From positions 248,001 to 312,000 of the forward strand of contig JAACJK010000063.1 in the NCBI GenBank assembly GCA_013368325.1: a DNA stretch of 64,000 bases. Direction: 5' to 3'. Under the pieces are notes generated by a model. That model saw only the letters and a program-made list of their open reading frames with translations. It did no database searches and was not told where the DNA came from. This document shows positions 22,831 through 33,192 of the stretch, in pieces (the first letter of the stretch is position 1; every line of letters starts with the position of its first letter). Source of the DNA: Ephemerocybe angulata (Eukaryota; Basidiomycota; Agaricomycetes; Agaricales; Psathyrellaceae). The position numbers and the translations under genes were made by a program.

Positions 22831-23930
22831 TCGGGTACGATCGGTACAACCCGATCCAGGCACAGATCCGTCACGGTCACATCAGCTGACGAATGATGTC
22901 TCACGAAGCGCGGGAACGCGCACCTGGTCCCAAATTGGGTTGGATGGCCGCTGCTTGCTCAGTCTCTGGTACAGCATGGTGCGGACTTGCGCAAGGGCAT
23001 CCAAGTGGATAGAAGTGTAGATATAGGCAGTATGTACATGTACAGTAGTCCAGAACGATCTCCGAAGTCCCGAACCGCCCATTACCAAACTCGGTACAAA
23101 GCGTGGTCTGAGTGGCTGTGCCGGGGACAAAGCACAACTGGAAGCCCACCTTGCAAAGACATTCCGAGCCTCCCTAGGATTTTGGCGAGCTAAAATATGC
23201 CAGGGACGGATAAGTATAGCATTAATGCATGGAATACGAGCAATTATACCACTCATAAATTTCACAGGGGCGTGCAACATACCAATATCGGTGGCCACTT
23301 AGGCGCCCGGCACCCGCACCTGCATGCACACCTGGGTAATTGCTTTTCTTTGTGTTCGCTTTGTGCAACAGCACTGGCTCAATGGAAATGAATTGTTCGG
23401 AAATATCTCACAGATACTCTCTCAGCTGACCGGGGATCACCCACCACATATGCGCTCCAAGTCGAAGACAAAGGACGCAAATTTGAATCTCCGACCCGGG
23501 CGCTAAATCGTAATCTGCGTGCAGGAAAGGCTTTGGACTGCCACTATCCACTCTCTGCTGCATATTTCTGGGAGTCTGTACTAGAAAACCTAGGTGATCG
23601 TGAATTCTGAAGCATATCCATGCATGTACCCCTGACATTGAGAGGTAGTACTATCAAGTGGCAACACCGGTGACCGGTATATCAAAAACTTTGGACAAAG
23701 GAGCGGAGGCGAGTGGCAACCGGCAGAAAGTCCCGCCAACGATTTTTCTCTCACAAATTCGACGCCTATATAACCAGAGCAGCAGTCACCGGAGCTCCAA
23801 CATCGCACTCTCTCTATTCTCCCTTTCCCCCTTAACCCACACTCTTTACTCGTCTATCATATTCTCCCTCGCCCCCTTAGCCCACGCTCTTTACTTGTCT
23901 ACTGTCTCACATTCCTTTACCCCTCCACCT

Positions 23931-24074
23931 ATGTCGACCCCCCAAACCCCACCCAAACTCCAGTTAGAGGTTACATCGAGCCCGCACCAGCCTATACCGA
24001 AAGACGATGACAAGGACATCTTTCACGCTTTACGGAGGGCAATATCGGCTTGCAAGAGCTACTTGCTTCACTAG
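23931..24074 (+). CDS. Possible 47-residue ORF inside the TIR element
   Basis: MSTPQTPPKLQLEVTSS to ISACKSYLLH, following a pyrimidine-rich leader and a CTATATAA box at about 23767. No family. Included because the layout (TATA, CT-rich leader, ATG) resembles a fungal gene start; a spliced continuation is possible. Confidence 0.25.
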   Translation: MSTPQTPPKLQLEVTSSPHQPIPKDDDKDIFHALRRAISACKSYLLH

Positions 24075-24948
24075 GGTATCTTCCCCAGTAGTCGGGCATG
24101 GCTCCACCACTATCAAAGGGGTGGCATCCAGAGGAGCAGGGCGAGGCGTAGAAGACATCGAGAGGTACATTCTAGAGTAATTCTCGTTACAGTTTTTATA
24201 TCTTTCAGTACTCTTCTGTGGCATGCTGAGTATCCACTACTTCTTGGTCCACTTAACCGTGCAATGGTAACGAGTATGACCATTTACGTCTCTGAGAGGT
24301 GTTTCCATGCATTTTAGGGGCCATATACCACCAGATATTACTCGGAAGCTCATTGAAATATGTGGCCACAGTGGGTGTAATGACCAGCAGGCGAGTGGCA
24401 CAACTTTCGCGACGCGACGCGACGGGCGCCTATTCGTGATATATGTGACACAGCCACTGGTCCAAAAATCGGTGCTCAGTTTGTGCTCAGTACTCGATCC
24501 TTACCGTTCCCAGACCAGATAGGTAGGTTCTAAGGCCCCAAAGAGTTTTAAACAGCCTGCTAATGTATTCTCCTTGCTTTCCGAGCTCCAATCTTTCCAG
24601 GCCCTTTCACGACCCACCTGGATCTACGTGGCAGCCACTGAGTCATAAACACGCAGTCACCCGGATGCATCGACACTTCAGTGAATATTCCATCTTATGC
24701 TAAAACTACACTCATATTCAGTCCAATTACAGGAGCCCTGCCAGTTGTATCAATCCCCGCTCTGCCCCTCCATTTCCCCCACCTCCCCCTTGCCTAACCG
24801 CCCGACAATCCCGCCCGCAACCCTATGACAGGGCTCCATATGTGGCAGGCCGCGCCCATCCATGCCCGCGTTTCATCTTCATCGACGCTGATGTGACCGT
24901 GACGGACCTTTTCGTCTATATCGAGTTGTACCGATCTTACCCGGACTC

Positions 24949-24958
24949 TCGCCTGTTC
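24949..24958. repeat. 10-bp target-site duplication, right
   Basis: TCGCCTGTTC, matching 22343-22352. Confidence 0.75.
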
Positions 24959-25966
24959 TTGACGCCTTACTCACAATGATTGGCGCTCTCCTGGCTCATA
25001 AAGATTTCCCAAAGGTTATCTCGTTTTTTCGCCAAGGGCGGGCTTCGACTTCGTCCGCCATGTTTCGATCGATGGTGGTGGTTGAGAAGAAAAGTTCCAG
25101 GCGACGCGCCCGCCGCCCGCCCCATCACCAAGCCTTGAAGTTTAAAGTCCGCGCGCAGCTCAGGGCTCTGCTTCACCCCGTGTCCAAGCAATCAACTATT
25201 TGTTGGCTGCCCCCTGCGAGACGTTCTCAATAACGGGAGTCCTTATAATTATTGTAGAGAAATCTATAAAGGGCACGACAGTCGTTCCTGAACGGGACAG
25301 GATAATGATAATGATAATGATAATGCCCGTGCGCCGTGCCATTGACAAACGAGGAGAAACAAAGCTGCCACCCTGCCCCAGCGTCCCTTCAAGCTTCACA
25401 AATCAGTGGGATGTAAGATAGGTCGGAAGCCTCCCCTCTGGTCAGTTGCGACGTTTGGGATAGGTTGGGGATAGGCCTCTACCATACGGGAGACCTCCTC
25501 CTCACCGAGACTCAGGATATTGAGACACTTGATTGTTTTGCTGTAAAATAGAAGAATACGAGGATTATTTCTTGGTTGCTATGCTCTATTACTCGAATTT
25601 GGGGATATCGCAGCCAATGGATGGGATGTGGGGTACGATCAACGTTGCTATGTTTACCCCGAACACAAGAAAGGTGATGGAGACAAAAGCAAAAGAACAT
25701 ACATCGGTGGACCATCGAGAATGGGACTGGCTACAAAGCAACAAGTGAGAGCGGTTCCTATTGTTCGCCCTTTCGACTCCGGGGAGGCCCTTTTTCGCAC
25801 GTCCGAAGATGGAAGTGAGCAAAGCCAGAGCAAAGCCAGAGAGTGGGCAAAGCCCAATGGAACCAAGCCACGCCATGGGTATTTAAGGGCAGTGAAATAT
25901 TGAACTTTCACAGTATCCCCCTTCCCGTTGCGCTCAACCATCATTCTCCACTTTCTCTGAAGAATC
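24959..25966. other. Intergenic region with a short microsatellite
   Basis: No supported gene. An ATAATG-type microsatellite of about four units occurs near 25302-25325. A GTATTTAAGG box near 25880 is a possible promoter element of the F-box gene. Confidence 0.45.
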
Positions 25967-26033
25967 ATGATTCGTTCGTGGACTCGTAAGTGGCCCTAGC
26001 TCAACATCCAACCGACAGCGTACTCACTAGCAG

Positions 26034-28044
26034 AACATCGGGTACCCAGTCCCCAGAGATTCCTTTCCTGATCTCCCGAAACGGCTAATGGAGTCCCTCT
26101 CAGTGCTCGACGAAAAGGTCGCCGACATGCATAACGCCCTTATCCCGCGGAACCAAGCCCCCAGAGATCCCTTTCCCGATCGCCCGAAACGACTAATGGA
26201 GTACCTCTCAGCGCTCAACGAAAAGGTCGTTGACATGTATAACGCCCTTAATATCCCGCGGAACCACGGTAAGTCATGTTCATTGGCATTGACCTGATAT
26301 ACCTGAACGGTACTCTATCCCCTAGATCTATCTACCGGGGACCTCCCTTGGACACTGCCAGGGAGGTAATGGAGCTGTGGCTTCATTTCGAAAAGGAGTT
26401 TCAAGAATGGATGAATAGGAGAGGTGAGGTCGACTTTCATAATAGTACCCCCGTGCGAGATACATGTGAGGCTCACACTATATCTCTATTACTATAGTAC
26501 ACATCAACAACCTACCCGTTGAAATTATCAGGAGGATATTCTGGTTCTTGCAACCCGATTCCTGGACGGTGGATGTTACCGACGACCACACGTGCCCGAA
26601 ACTCCTAACCCATGTCTGCAAACAGTGGCGGACCATCGCATTTGACTACGGCGAGCTCTGGAGCTGGATCTCCTTACCACTCTGCGAAAACGTCATCGAG
26701 GCAGACAAGAGGTGCCACTACAGTCTCGAGCATCTGGGCTCTGCCCCGGTAAATCTCAAGCTCGTCGGCAGATTTAACCCCGAGGGCGACAGCGACGACG
26801 ACGGCGGCGACTGGGATGGACATCGGAACGACCCCGCCAAACTGGACTCGGATTTGGTAGAGTGCCTTGCGCTCAATTTCAAGGTCATAATATCATACTT
26901 CAGCGGCAACGGCAACGCCATCAAGACCCTGACACTGTGCCACATGCCTTCCCCCATTCTTTCCGCCCTCCCCGCTGGACTCTTCCCGGACCTCGAGACC
27001 CTGGCATGGGTACAGTGCGAGCACAACGAGGTGCTGTGGAACCGGCTCGGCATAACGCAAGGACCCGTGATCGCCTTCAAAGACTGCACATATCTACGCC
27101 GGCTGGTCTCCTGCACGAAGATGTCAGGTTATCCGGTGGGCACAGGCTTTCGGCCGGAATTGTTTGAGGTCGAGCTCCCCTGGTCCCAGTTGACTCACAT
27201 CAGTGAGGTACGCTCAACTCTCGCGTACCGCAACCTCTCCGCCTGCACATCCCTCCGTTGGGCAAACATCGACTGTGTGGGGACGACCGTTCGCTCTGAC
27301 GGATCCCAGAGTACGAGTACTACATTCCTAGGGGGTGTCGGAAATCTGGCGGTTTCGACGACGCAGCTCGACGACGGCACGCCCACTGGGTTGAAGCGTC
27401 ATTCTAAGATGGAGCTCCAATTCTCCAATTCCCTCTTGCAAGTGGACTTCCCGCACTTGCGGTCATTCTGGCTCAGCCATCGTCGGCACCGCAGCGTCCT
27501 GACTTCGCTGGGCAAGAACACCAAGGAGTGGTTGATGAAGAACTTACATGGGGTGAAGTTCCTGGGCCTTAGGCTTACGGACATCACCTCGGGCGCTCTC
27601 ACATCTATCCTTGCAGCTGCTCCAGAAACCACCACTCTCTTGATCCATATGGGGGCGCGCGGTCCGGTGAATGATCCATGTGCCATCTTAACCGGACTAC
27701 AGCACCCCGACAAATTATGGCGCAAGGCCCTGTTGCCCAAGCTCCACACTCTTATAATCGACGTCCGATCAGAAATAGATCGATGCAACCCGGGATTGGG
27801 TGATTCAGAGGAGGGTGCGGCACTCAGAAAAGTCTTGGATGATAGGGCGCGCCGGCGGCACAGAACCGTTCGGCGTTCAACGCGTTTACGAAGACTCGTT
27901 GTTTATGGCGACTCTCTCGGTGACATTGAAGATGAATTCCTCCCGGTTGTTCAGCCTTTTATCGACAGGTCTGGACTCCTTTTGAGACCAGAGTTGGAGA
28001 GAGATGGGACGACAACGCGATGTCATCCAGAGAGATTCTGTTGA
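26034..28044 (+). CDS. F-box protein with LRR-like C-terminus
   Basis: The certain part is exon 26498-28044, which joins in frame to the preceding exon (about 26326-26423). It contains INNLPVEIIRRIFWFL, a clear F-box-like helix, followed by LLTHVCKQWRTIAFDYGELWSWI, the usual basidiomycete F-box continuation. The remaining roughly 430 residues are leucine-rich and irregular, as in F-box proteins that pick substrates for SCF ubiquitin ligases. Upstream, 26034-26268 encodes two in-frame 36-residue repeats. The phases at 25986 and 26268 do not join cleanly to the next exons, so the true start is uncertain (candidates: ATG at 25967 or 26089), or the 5' end carries a lesion. This family is greatly expanded in Agaricomycetes. 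Confidence 0.75.
26051..26266 (+). repeat. 108-bp tandem duplication in the F-box gene 5' exon
   Basis: Units starting at 26051 and 26159 share CCCCAGAGAT, CGAAACG.CTAATGGAGT and ATCCCGCGGAACCA. The period of 108 bp keeps the frame. The units have diverged by several substitutions and a small insertion. Confidence 0.85.
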
Positions 28045-28637
28045 CATATGACCACGAAGCGGAACTCTGGGACAAGTATGGGCGAATGGAGCTGTTCTGA
28101 GAGGGACCGGCTGGTAACTTTAGCCTCTGCCATGTATTACGTATGCTTCGTTTATTAACTGTGTTTCCTTTGTGTCGTATGAATCTATATGTGTGTCTAA
28201 ACGTTGGGCGCTAATATGACGCGGACCGCGCGCGTGCTTCCCTTAGAGATGCCACTTACCAAAGATCGTATTTAATACATATTTTTAGACTATGGGAAAG
28301 GAATAGTTGATTGTTGGGAGCTGTGTTCAAGTGAGAATGTATGTAGTAGCAACACGCCCGACACAGGCGTCCTTAGTAGTTAAATCTTTGAGTAAACACT
28401 CCTCGTGACTTATAATGCAGACACTAGCCTGGATTACACACCACGTAAGTTTAAACATAGGTTCGAGCGAGATTCGCTGTCTCTTCTTCGGCACAGTGTA
28501 AATAGTATCACAAAAAAAAAAAAAAACCAGAAAACTGTTAGAGCCTTACGCGGTATAAAGCGTGGACTGTCGTTGACACCCCCGAATTTCGAGCATTCTA
28601 CACCAACAACTCCTCATTCAGTTCCACAGCAAGAAAC
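28045..28637. other. Intergenic region
   Basis: 3' flank of the F-box gene, a 15-base A run near 28511 and a GGTATAAAGC box at about 28552 upstream of the ten-cysteine gene fragment. Confidence 0.5.
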
Positions 28638-28679
28638 ATGCAATTCACAACCCCGTCCCTCCTCATCGCAGCCTTCTCG
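28638..28679 (+). pseudogene. Exon-1 fragment of a third ten-cysteine secreted protein gene
   Basis: ATG at 28638 opens MQFTTPSLLIAAFS, matching the start of copies A and B (MQFATLLIAAFAA), after a TATA-like box 80 bp upstream. At about 28680 the sequence switches to the 3' flank of the duplicated Z1 unit, so the gene was cut by the rearrangement that placed this block. Confidence 0.65.
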
Positions 28680-29217
28680 CCTCTGAATCCTTGGCAGCGG
28701 AGCCCGGTCGGCGGTTCGGGGGATTCGGCGCGTTTGCTGGGTTCTAAGGCGGGCGCCTCCGAGTCAGAAGTTGGAGAGCGCTGCGACGGCCATGGTACCG
28801 CAACGACAGCGGTGGTGTGCGTATTCTTAGAGTAATGGATATCCCAGTAAGAGTTTGGGCACTGGCATGGTAGCGGGTTACTGCGCTTACAATGCTAGCT
28901 GGTCGGGCCGGGTCGGCGTGGGTCTGACTGCGTGGGGGACCAATAGGGCGACTCAGTCCAAACAGGAGTGACACTCAAAGTATAAAGCAATGGTTTGTTA
29001 AAACCAAGCAAAGCAAAGTGTATAACCAGTATAAATAAAAAGTGATAGGAGCACAAATGATGGAATTGACACCATGCCCCGCTGGGGCTTGTGACTATTC
29101 TCGTGGATTTGGAAGATAGAATGGTAAAGGAAAACGTGGAAAAAGCTCGCAGTCCGCTGATTGGCTCGCACGTGCGGCATTCTCCTCGTCCGTTTGGCTG
29201 TGGTACACCTGCGACCT

Positions 29218-29639
29218 TCAACGGCGCCCTGGCTTGCGAGCGTTGACCTTGCGTTGATTCCCAGAGTGCTCCTCCGCAATGTGAGCGGCAAGCTGTAGTA
29301 GGTAATCTTAGGTAGAATGGACTCGGGCTTACGTTGTTAGGGTTGACGAACCGCCTGAAGCAGTGGGGGCACTGCAGTAGCTCACCCCCACGACGCTCCA
29401 AACGCTCCGAAAGCTCGCTAATTAGGTCTCGGGTAGAGATGTCGGCCAGAGCATCGCCAATGTCTCGCACGCTCAGGTCATCAACATATTCTCTGGCGTG
29501 AAGGATATCCTAGTGACAGGCGCGTTGTAAGTGGTACAGTTAGCGGGAGAGGAGGAGATTCACCCACATCCGAATGAGCAGATACGAAGTTCGCAAGTGC
29601 GAGAGTGAGGGAGACAATGGAAACAATGGAGACACGCAT
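29218..29639 (-). CDS. Z1: small secreted protein with C2H2-like zinc finger
   Basis: Three exons: 29568-29639, 29333-29509 and 29218-29292; 107 residues. Exon 1 is a signal peptide (MRVSIVSIVSLTLALANFVS). Exon 2 carries HAREYVDDLSVRD, the helical DISTRDLISELSERLERR and CPHCFRRFVNPNN. Exon 3 completes the finger with LAAHIAEEHSG and a basic tail. Cys-x2-Cys-x12-His-x4-His fits a C2H2 finger whose two halves are split by a phase-0 intron. A zinc finger behind a signal peptide is unusual; the role is unknown. It is one of four paralogues (with 45471, 56913 and 60813). A transposon sits 193 bp upstream of its ATG, cutting it off from its distal promoter, which is found again at 38182 onward. Confidence 0.85.
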
Positions 29640-29722
29640 TTCAGAGGTTTACTTGAGATGGTATTGGTTGGTAGGTTTGAAAGTGAGAGATAATGATTAT
29701 TCTACAGCCCTAAGGCAGCGCT

Positions 29723-29728
29723 CTTATA
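29723..29728 (-). promoter_or_regulatory. TATA box of Z1
   Basis: TATAAG on the minus strand, 84-89 bp upstream of the start. The same box precedes Z2 (45380-45385), Z3 (about 56819-56824) and Z4 (60724-60729) at nearly the same distance, preceded in each by a CCAAA/GCAAAAT-type stretch. Confidence 0.75.
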
Positions 29729-29823
29729 GACTTTGGAAAACCGGTCACGTTCAGACAAGTCCATCTGAATCGTAACTGTATCTCAACCGCGACGATGTGG
29801 CAAAACGGAAGTCGTTTTGCGAT

Positions 29824-29832
29824 ACCGATCAG
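29824..29832. repeat. 9-bp target-site duplication, left of element 1
   Basis: ACCGATCAG, repeated exactly at 38182-38190. The paralogous Z2 and Z4 promoters have a single uninserted site at the aligned position (45281-45289 and 60612-60620). Confidence 0.95.
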
Positions 29833-29928
29833 TAGACCGGTAACCGGTCGGTCACGTTTTCAACGTCTATGACGGTTACAAACCGGTCGATAGACCGACC
29901 GGGACGTGTCGGAAGAATTTGGCAGGGC
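29833..29928 (+). repeat. Left TIR of element 1
   Basis: Starts TAGACCGGTAACCGGTCGGT and contains an inner GGTCGATAGACCGACCGG that restates the TAGACC terminus. Matches the reverse complement of 38080-38181 with small indels. Confidence 0.9.
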
Positions 29929-30048
29929 TGACAAGGTAATTAATGAAAAATAATTGAAAACTAATTCTCCTACTGCATTAGGCAGGTATAGAATAGGCAC
30001 GTGTAGCCAAATGTCACGGGCTCTCCGGCCTGGGGCCAGATTGGTCGT

Positions 30049-31035
30049 GTGCGCAATGCGATTGGAACACGGCGTCCCGTTCAGGCTAGCTCGGGAACAT
30101 TGCCTCCGCACATCAAGAAAATCGTCAAGACGAGTCTCAATCTCACTGAGGAGAGGCTTGTGACCATCGACCTCCCTAGCAACCGTCCCGGTACCCTCTA
30201 CGCTATGCATGAAATCGTCGGCTCTCGTGCCGATGCAAGGAATCTCAAGTTTGTCATCAGTCCAAACGGAGAATACGTTCAGACTCTGCTCTTCTTCGAT
30301 GATTCGAAGGAGGCGGCGTCGATGGCCGCATACATCACTTCACTTTTGCCAGAGGACAAGCAGCTACTTGGAATTGTTCGACATTACCACGGAGGCATGT
30401 CAAAGCCTTATCTCCAGGCAATTTTCGATAGCTTTGCAGATCCGACCGGCATGTGCAAGATTTTGTGTGCAACTTCCGGAGCATCAACGGTGAGTTCAAT
30501 GTATCATATACTACCATCTACGTATGCTTAATGCCATTCACAGGGCCTTGACGTTGCTGGAATTCCCCTGGTCATTCAGTACGGAATTCCTCGTGACATC
30601 TCGTCGCTCCTGCAGCGAGGAGGTCGGGCTGGGCGCAGTACGACGGCAATAGCGCTCTACATTATGATGTATGAGCCATGGGTCCTCCAAATCGACATCT
30701 CCGGCGTCTCTTCGGATATCGCATCGGACCCTGACCGGCCTATTCTTGAGCCTCTCCAGAAGAACTCGAGCAAGCAAGAACGGACGAGCTGGGAAATGTA
30801 CCACATCTTCCAACAGAAGATGTGCATACGTGCTCTATTTGCACATTATCTTGCAGATCCGCTTCCGAAAGGTGAGTCTAAGCTCATATGCCTCCTAAAA
30901 ATGCTAAAGCGCACCGATTGGCCAGCCCTAGAGACTGCAGGACCACAGTGCTGTGACCGACACCCTGACCTTACCGAAACCTCGAAGCAGGTCAATTCCG
31001 AGGCATTTTGGCTCGGGTACATAGTAGTGACCTGA
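30049..31035 (+). pseudogene. RecQ-like helicase, C-terminal fragment (element 1)
   Basis: Exons 30049-30489, 30544-30871 and 30932-31035 join in frame. They show RecA2-domain features of RecQ helicases: a TLLFFDDSKEAA segment (motif IV region), HYHGGMSKPYL, GLDVAGIPLVIQYGIP (motif V) and LLQRGGRAGR (motif VI), then a zinc-type C-terminus with CCDRHPDL. Walker A, DEAH and the rest of RecA1 are absent: the frame begins about 200 bp from the transposon end where element 2 has about 1 kb of N-terminal coding sequence. The frame then runs into a stop at 31035 where element 2 continues into its coiled-coil tail. Non-functional as a helicase. Confidence 0.8.
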
Positions 31036-33192
31036 GTTCGCGCTTTTGATGTTAGCTTTTCTGATCCTATCATCACGGCACTTGCCTTTTGTCACGAGAC
31101 CTCGGCACTTGCCGTTCATGATTGCATTCCCGCGCGCCCCTCAGTCCCACTTCAAGTATGCTCTGCGTGTATGAGTAAACGAGCTTAAGTAGCATAGAAT
31201 TGGTTGGCATTGTTCTCTAAATACTACAGACTTATTTGTATCTAATACTACTGGTACATGCAATGAGGGAAGACCGGGGCGGCGGTGAACGCGCGTGCGC
31301 AAACTCGGCGCATCATTGGACGACGCGAAGGGGGAGGTGAAGAGAACCAGGGTGCGATGGGGGCTGTTCCACAGTCCCGTTGTTGGAAGTGGTGATGAAC
31401 TCGCTCGTGTTGTTCAACACGAGCGGAGGGTATCGGGGCAGCGTGTTGGTAGAGCGATGGGGACTGGGATATTGGGCGTTGTTGGACAGCTGAATTCCCA
31501 TGGCATGGGCCCGGGGACAGCGGTGAGGGTGGTGACGGAGAGCGGCGTGAATGAACTCGCTCGCATTTCAACCACGCGAGCAAGGCCTCAGGGGTGATGG
31601 GGACGGTGGGTACGAGCACACGGCGGCCTGATGTAAGTTCCAAGATCAGTTACCCAGCAGCGCGTAAGAATACGCACCTTGTCTTCCGGCTACTCGTCCT
31701 TCACTCCTATCCTCCCCTCCATCTTCCCAAATCCCTTCCCATTCCCCCACTCCCTTTTCCAATCCATCCCGTTTAGTAGTTGCTTCCGTCGTTGGACGCG
31801 CATTGAGGCGGTGGCGAAATCATTCGCAAGTAGGGGGCGATGGCGATGGGGGCGGCGGTGGGCGCAGCGGGTGGTGGCCTAGTGCGATGGTGGCCGTGCC
31901 ATGGTGGAGGTGGTTTGGGACGAGTTTGGGAAGAAGCAAGCGCGCTCGTTGCTGAATCCTGATGCGTCACGCGCAACTCTGTGACACGTCACGAGACGTC
32001 ACGATGGAAGATTCCGCGCCAAATCCAGCATTCTTCCTTCCCCCACGACGAACCGACGTCGCGAGTTCGAAGTTGGTTCGTCCCTCTCCTCTCTGCTCAC
32101 CACCGCCGGCACCCGTAGTCGCATTAAAAGCGACGTCGGTTCTCACCCTGCCGACGCACTGAAGAGCGCTGGCACTCACCCGAAGCATCTACCCGGTAAG
32201 TACCTTTCCCCCGGTCTCTCTCTACTGACCTATGTCATAGGTCTGCCGCCAACGCGCTATCACAGCGACTCAGCGCTGGCCTCGGCGTGCCCTCGTCGCG
32301 TTGAAACGCGATGACGCCCCCGTACCAGCAGCTTGAACCAATTTTACAAAGTCATTTGCTTCGCTCGCACCCTCTATCGTCGCACTCGCTGCCTCTACCC
32401 GTAGGTGGCCCTTCCGTCGTCGTCGCATTGAATAGCGATGACGATTTCATCGCTCTCGCCCATGCCGTCGTCGCATCGAGGAGCGACGATGACTTCGGAC
32501 CCCACCGGAGTGGCCGGCTAGCGCTTCAGGTACCTTCGCGAAGGTACGCAACTCCTCCGCAACTCCTCTCCTGTACCCCGCTGCCCATATACCCTGTAGA
32601 TTCCACCGCCCGTTCCGCACTCCCATCGCCACATTGGCCACACACCCACCGTCTCATCGACGAGCCCTTCTCGCCACGCGACCGCACGCAAGACCTGGCT
32701 GGACGGTTCTTGCCCAGCCCTCCTTTCGTGATGCTCGTACGCACCCTCCCCCCAACTCTCTTTTTGAACTTATATCGTAGGTTTGCCGTCGAGACCACGC
32801 CGACAACGGTATCCGCCCATCAACTCGGAATCCCACAGCGGCGACTCGCTGTGCCCACCGTCAGCCACGAGTTCATCGTCGCCGCCCCGTCATTTTGTCA
32901 CACTTGCCACCACCGCCTGTCCCCTGCCCCCGATTTGGCGTTTCCGCCGTCGTGCCGAAACCGATGATGAATTTGTCCCTCCGCCCTCTGGATCCCATCA
33001 CCGCTCACCAGTCGTTGCACGGAAGAGCGACGGCAGCTCTCTCCTCTTCTACATAGGCAGTAGTAATAGTGTACTCCATAGTCCCTGTATTTTATACATT
33101 CAATGAAACAAGTGTTTGAACTGAATCTGATATTTGACCCTCCCCAACCTCCCCCATCCTGCTAAGCTTGGTGAGAACTGATTTGAGACAAA
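31036..33192. other. Insert-like segment between helicase fragment and coiled-coil gene
   Basis: It has no counterpart in element 2, where the two coding parts are contiguous. No convincing gene: ORFs at 31248-31643 and 32311-32967 are Pro/Ser-rich without a domain. From 32100 to 33030 there are repeated short hairpins of the type GTCGC(N)GCGAC, and two intron-like stretches (GTAAGT at about 32194 to CATAG at about 32239, and one ending ATCGTAG at about 32781). A separate insertion inside the transposon is likely; its ends were not resolved. Confidence 0.5.

Larger units (their letters stand above)
22353..24948. mobile_element. TIR transposon (2.6 kb) with an internal deletion-type copy at its left
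   Basis: The left end (GAGGGAGGGTACGATCGG) and the reverse complement of the right end (GAGTCCGGGTAAGATCGG) are inverted repeats that continue, with gaps, for about 60 bp to a shared CGTCACGGTCACATCAGC. A 10-bp direct duplication flanks the whole. Internally there are two left ends (22362 and 22835; about 145 bp shared) and two right ends (22507-22830 and about 24631-24948; about 320 bp shared). The structure is therefore a short copy (about 470 bp, left end joined directly to right end) followed by a copy with a 1.65-kb interior. No transposase was found inside, so both look non-autonomous. The 10-bp duplication is compatible with Mutator-like and some other TIR superfamilies. Confidence 0.75.

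Noticed and set aside
22353..24948. LTR retrotransposon (direct repeats at 22362 and 22835)
   Set aside because: The direct repeats are left and right ends of a TIR element: the outer termini are inverted, not direct, and there are no TG...CA ends.
32311..32967. 218-residue Pro/Ser/His-rich ORF within element 1
   Set aside because: The composition follows the repeated hairpin sequence, there is no domain, and nothing corresponds in element 2.
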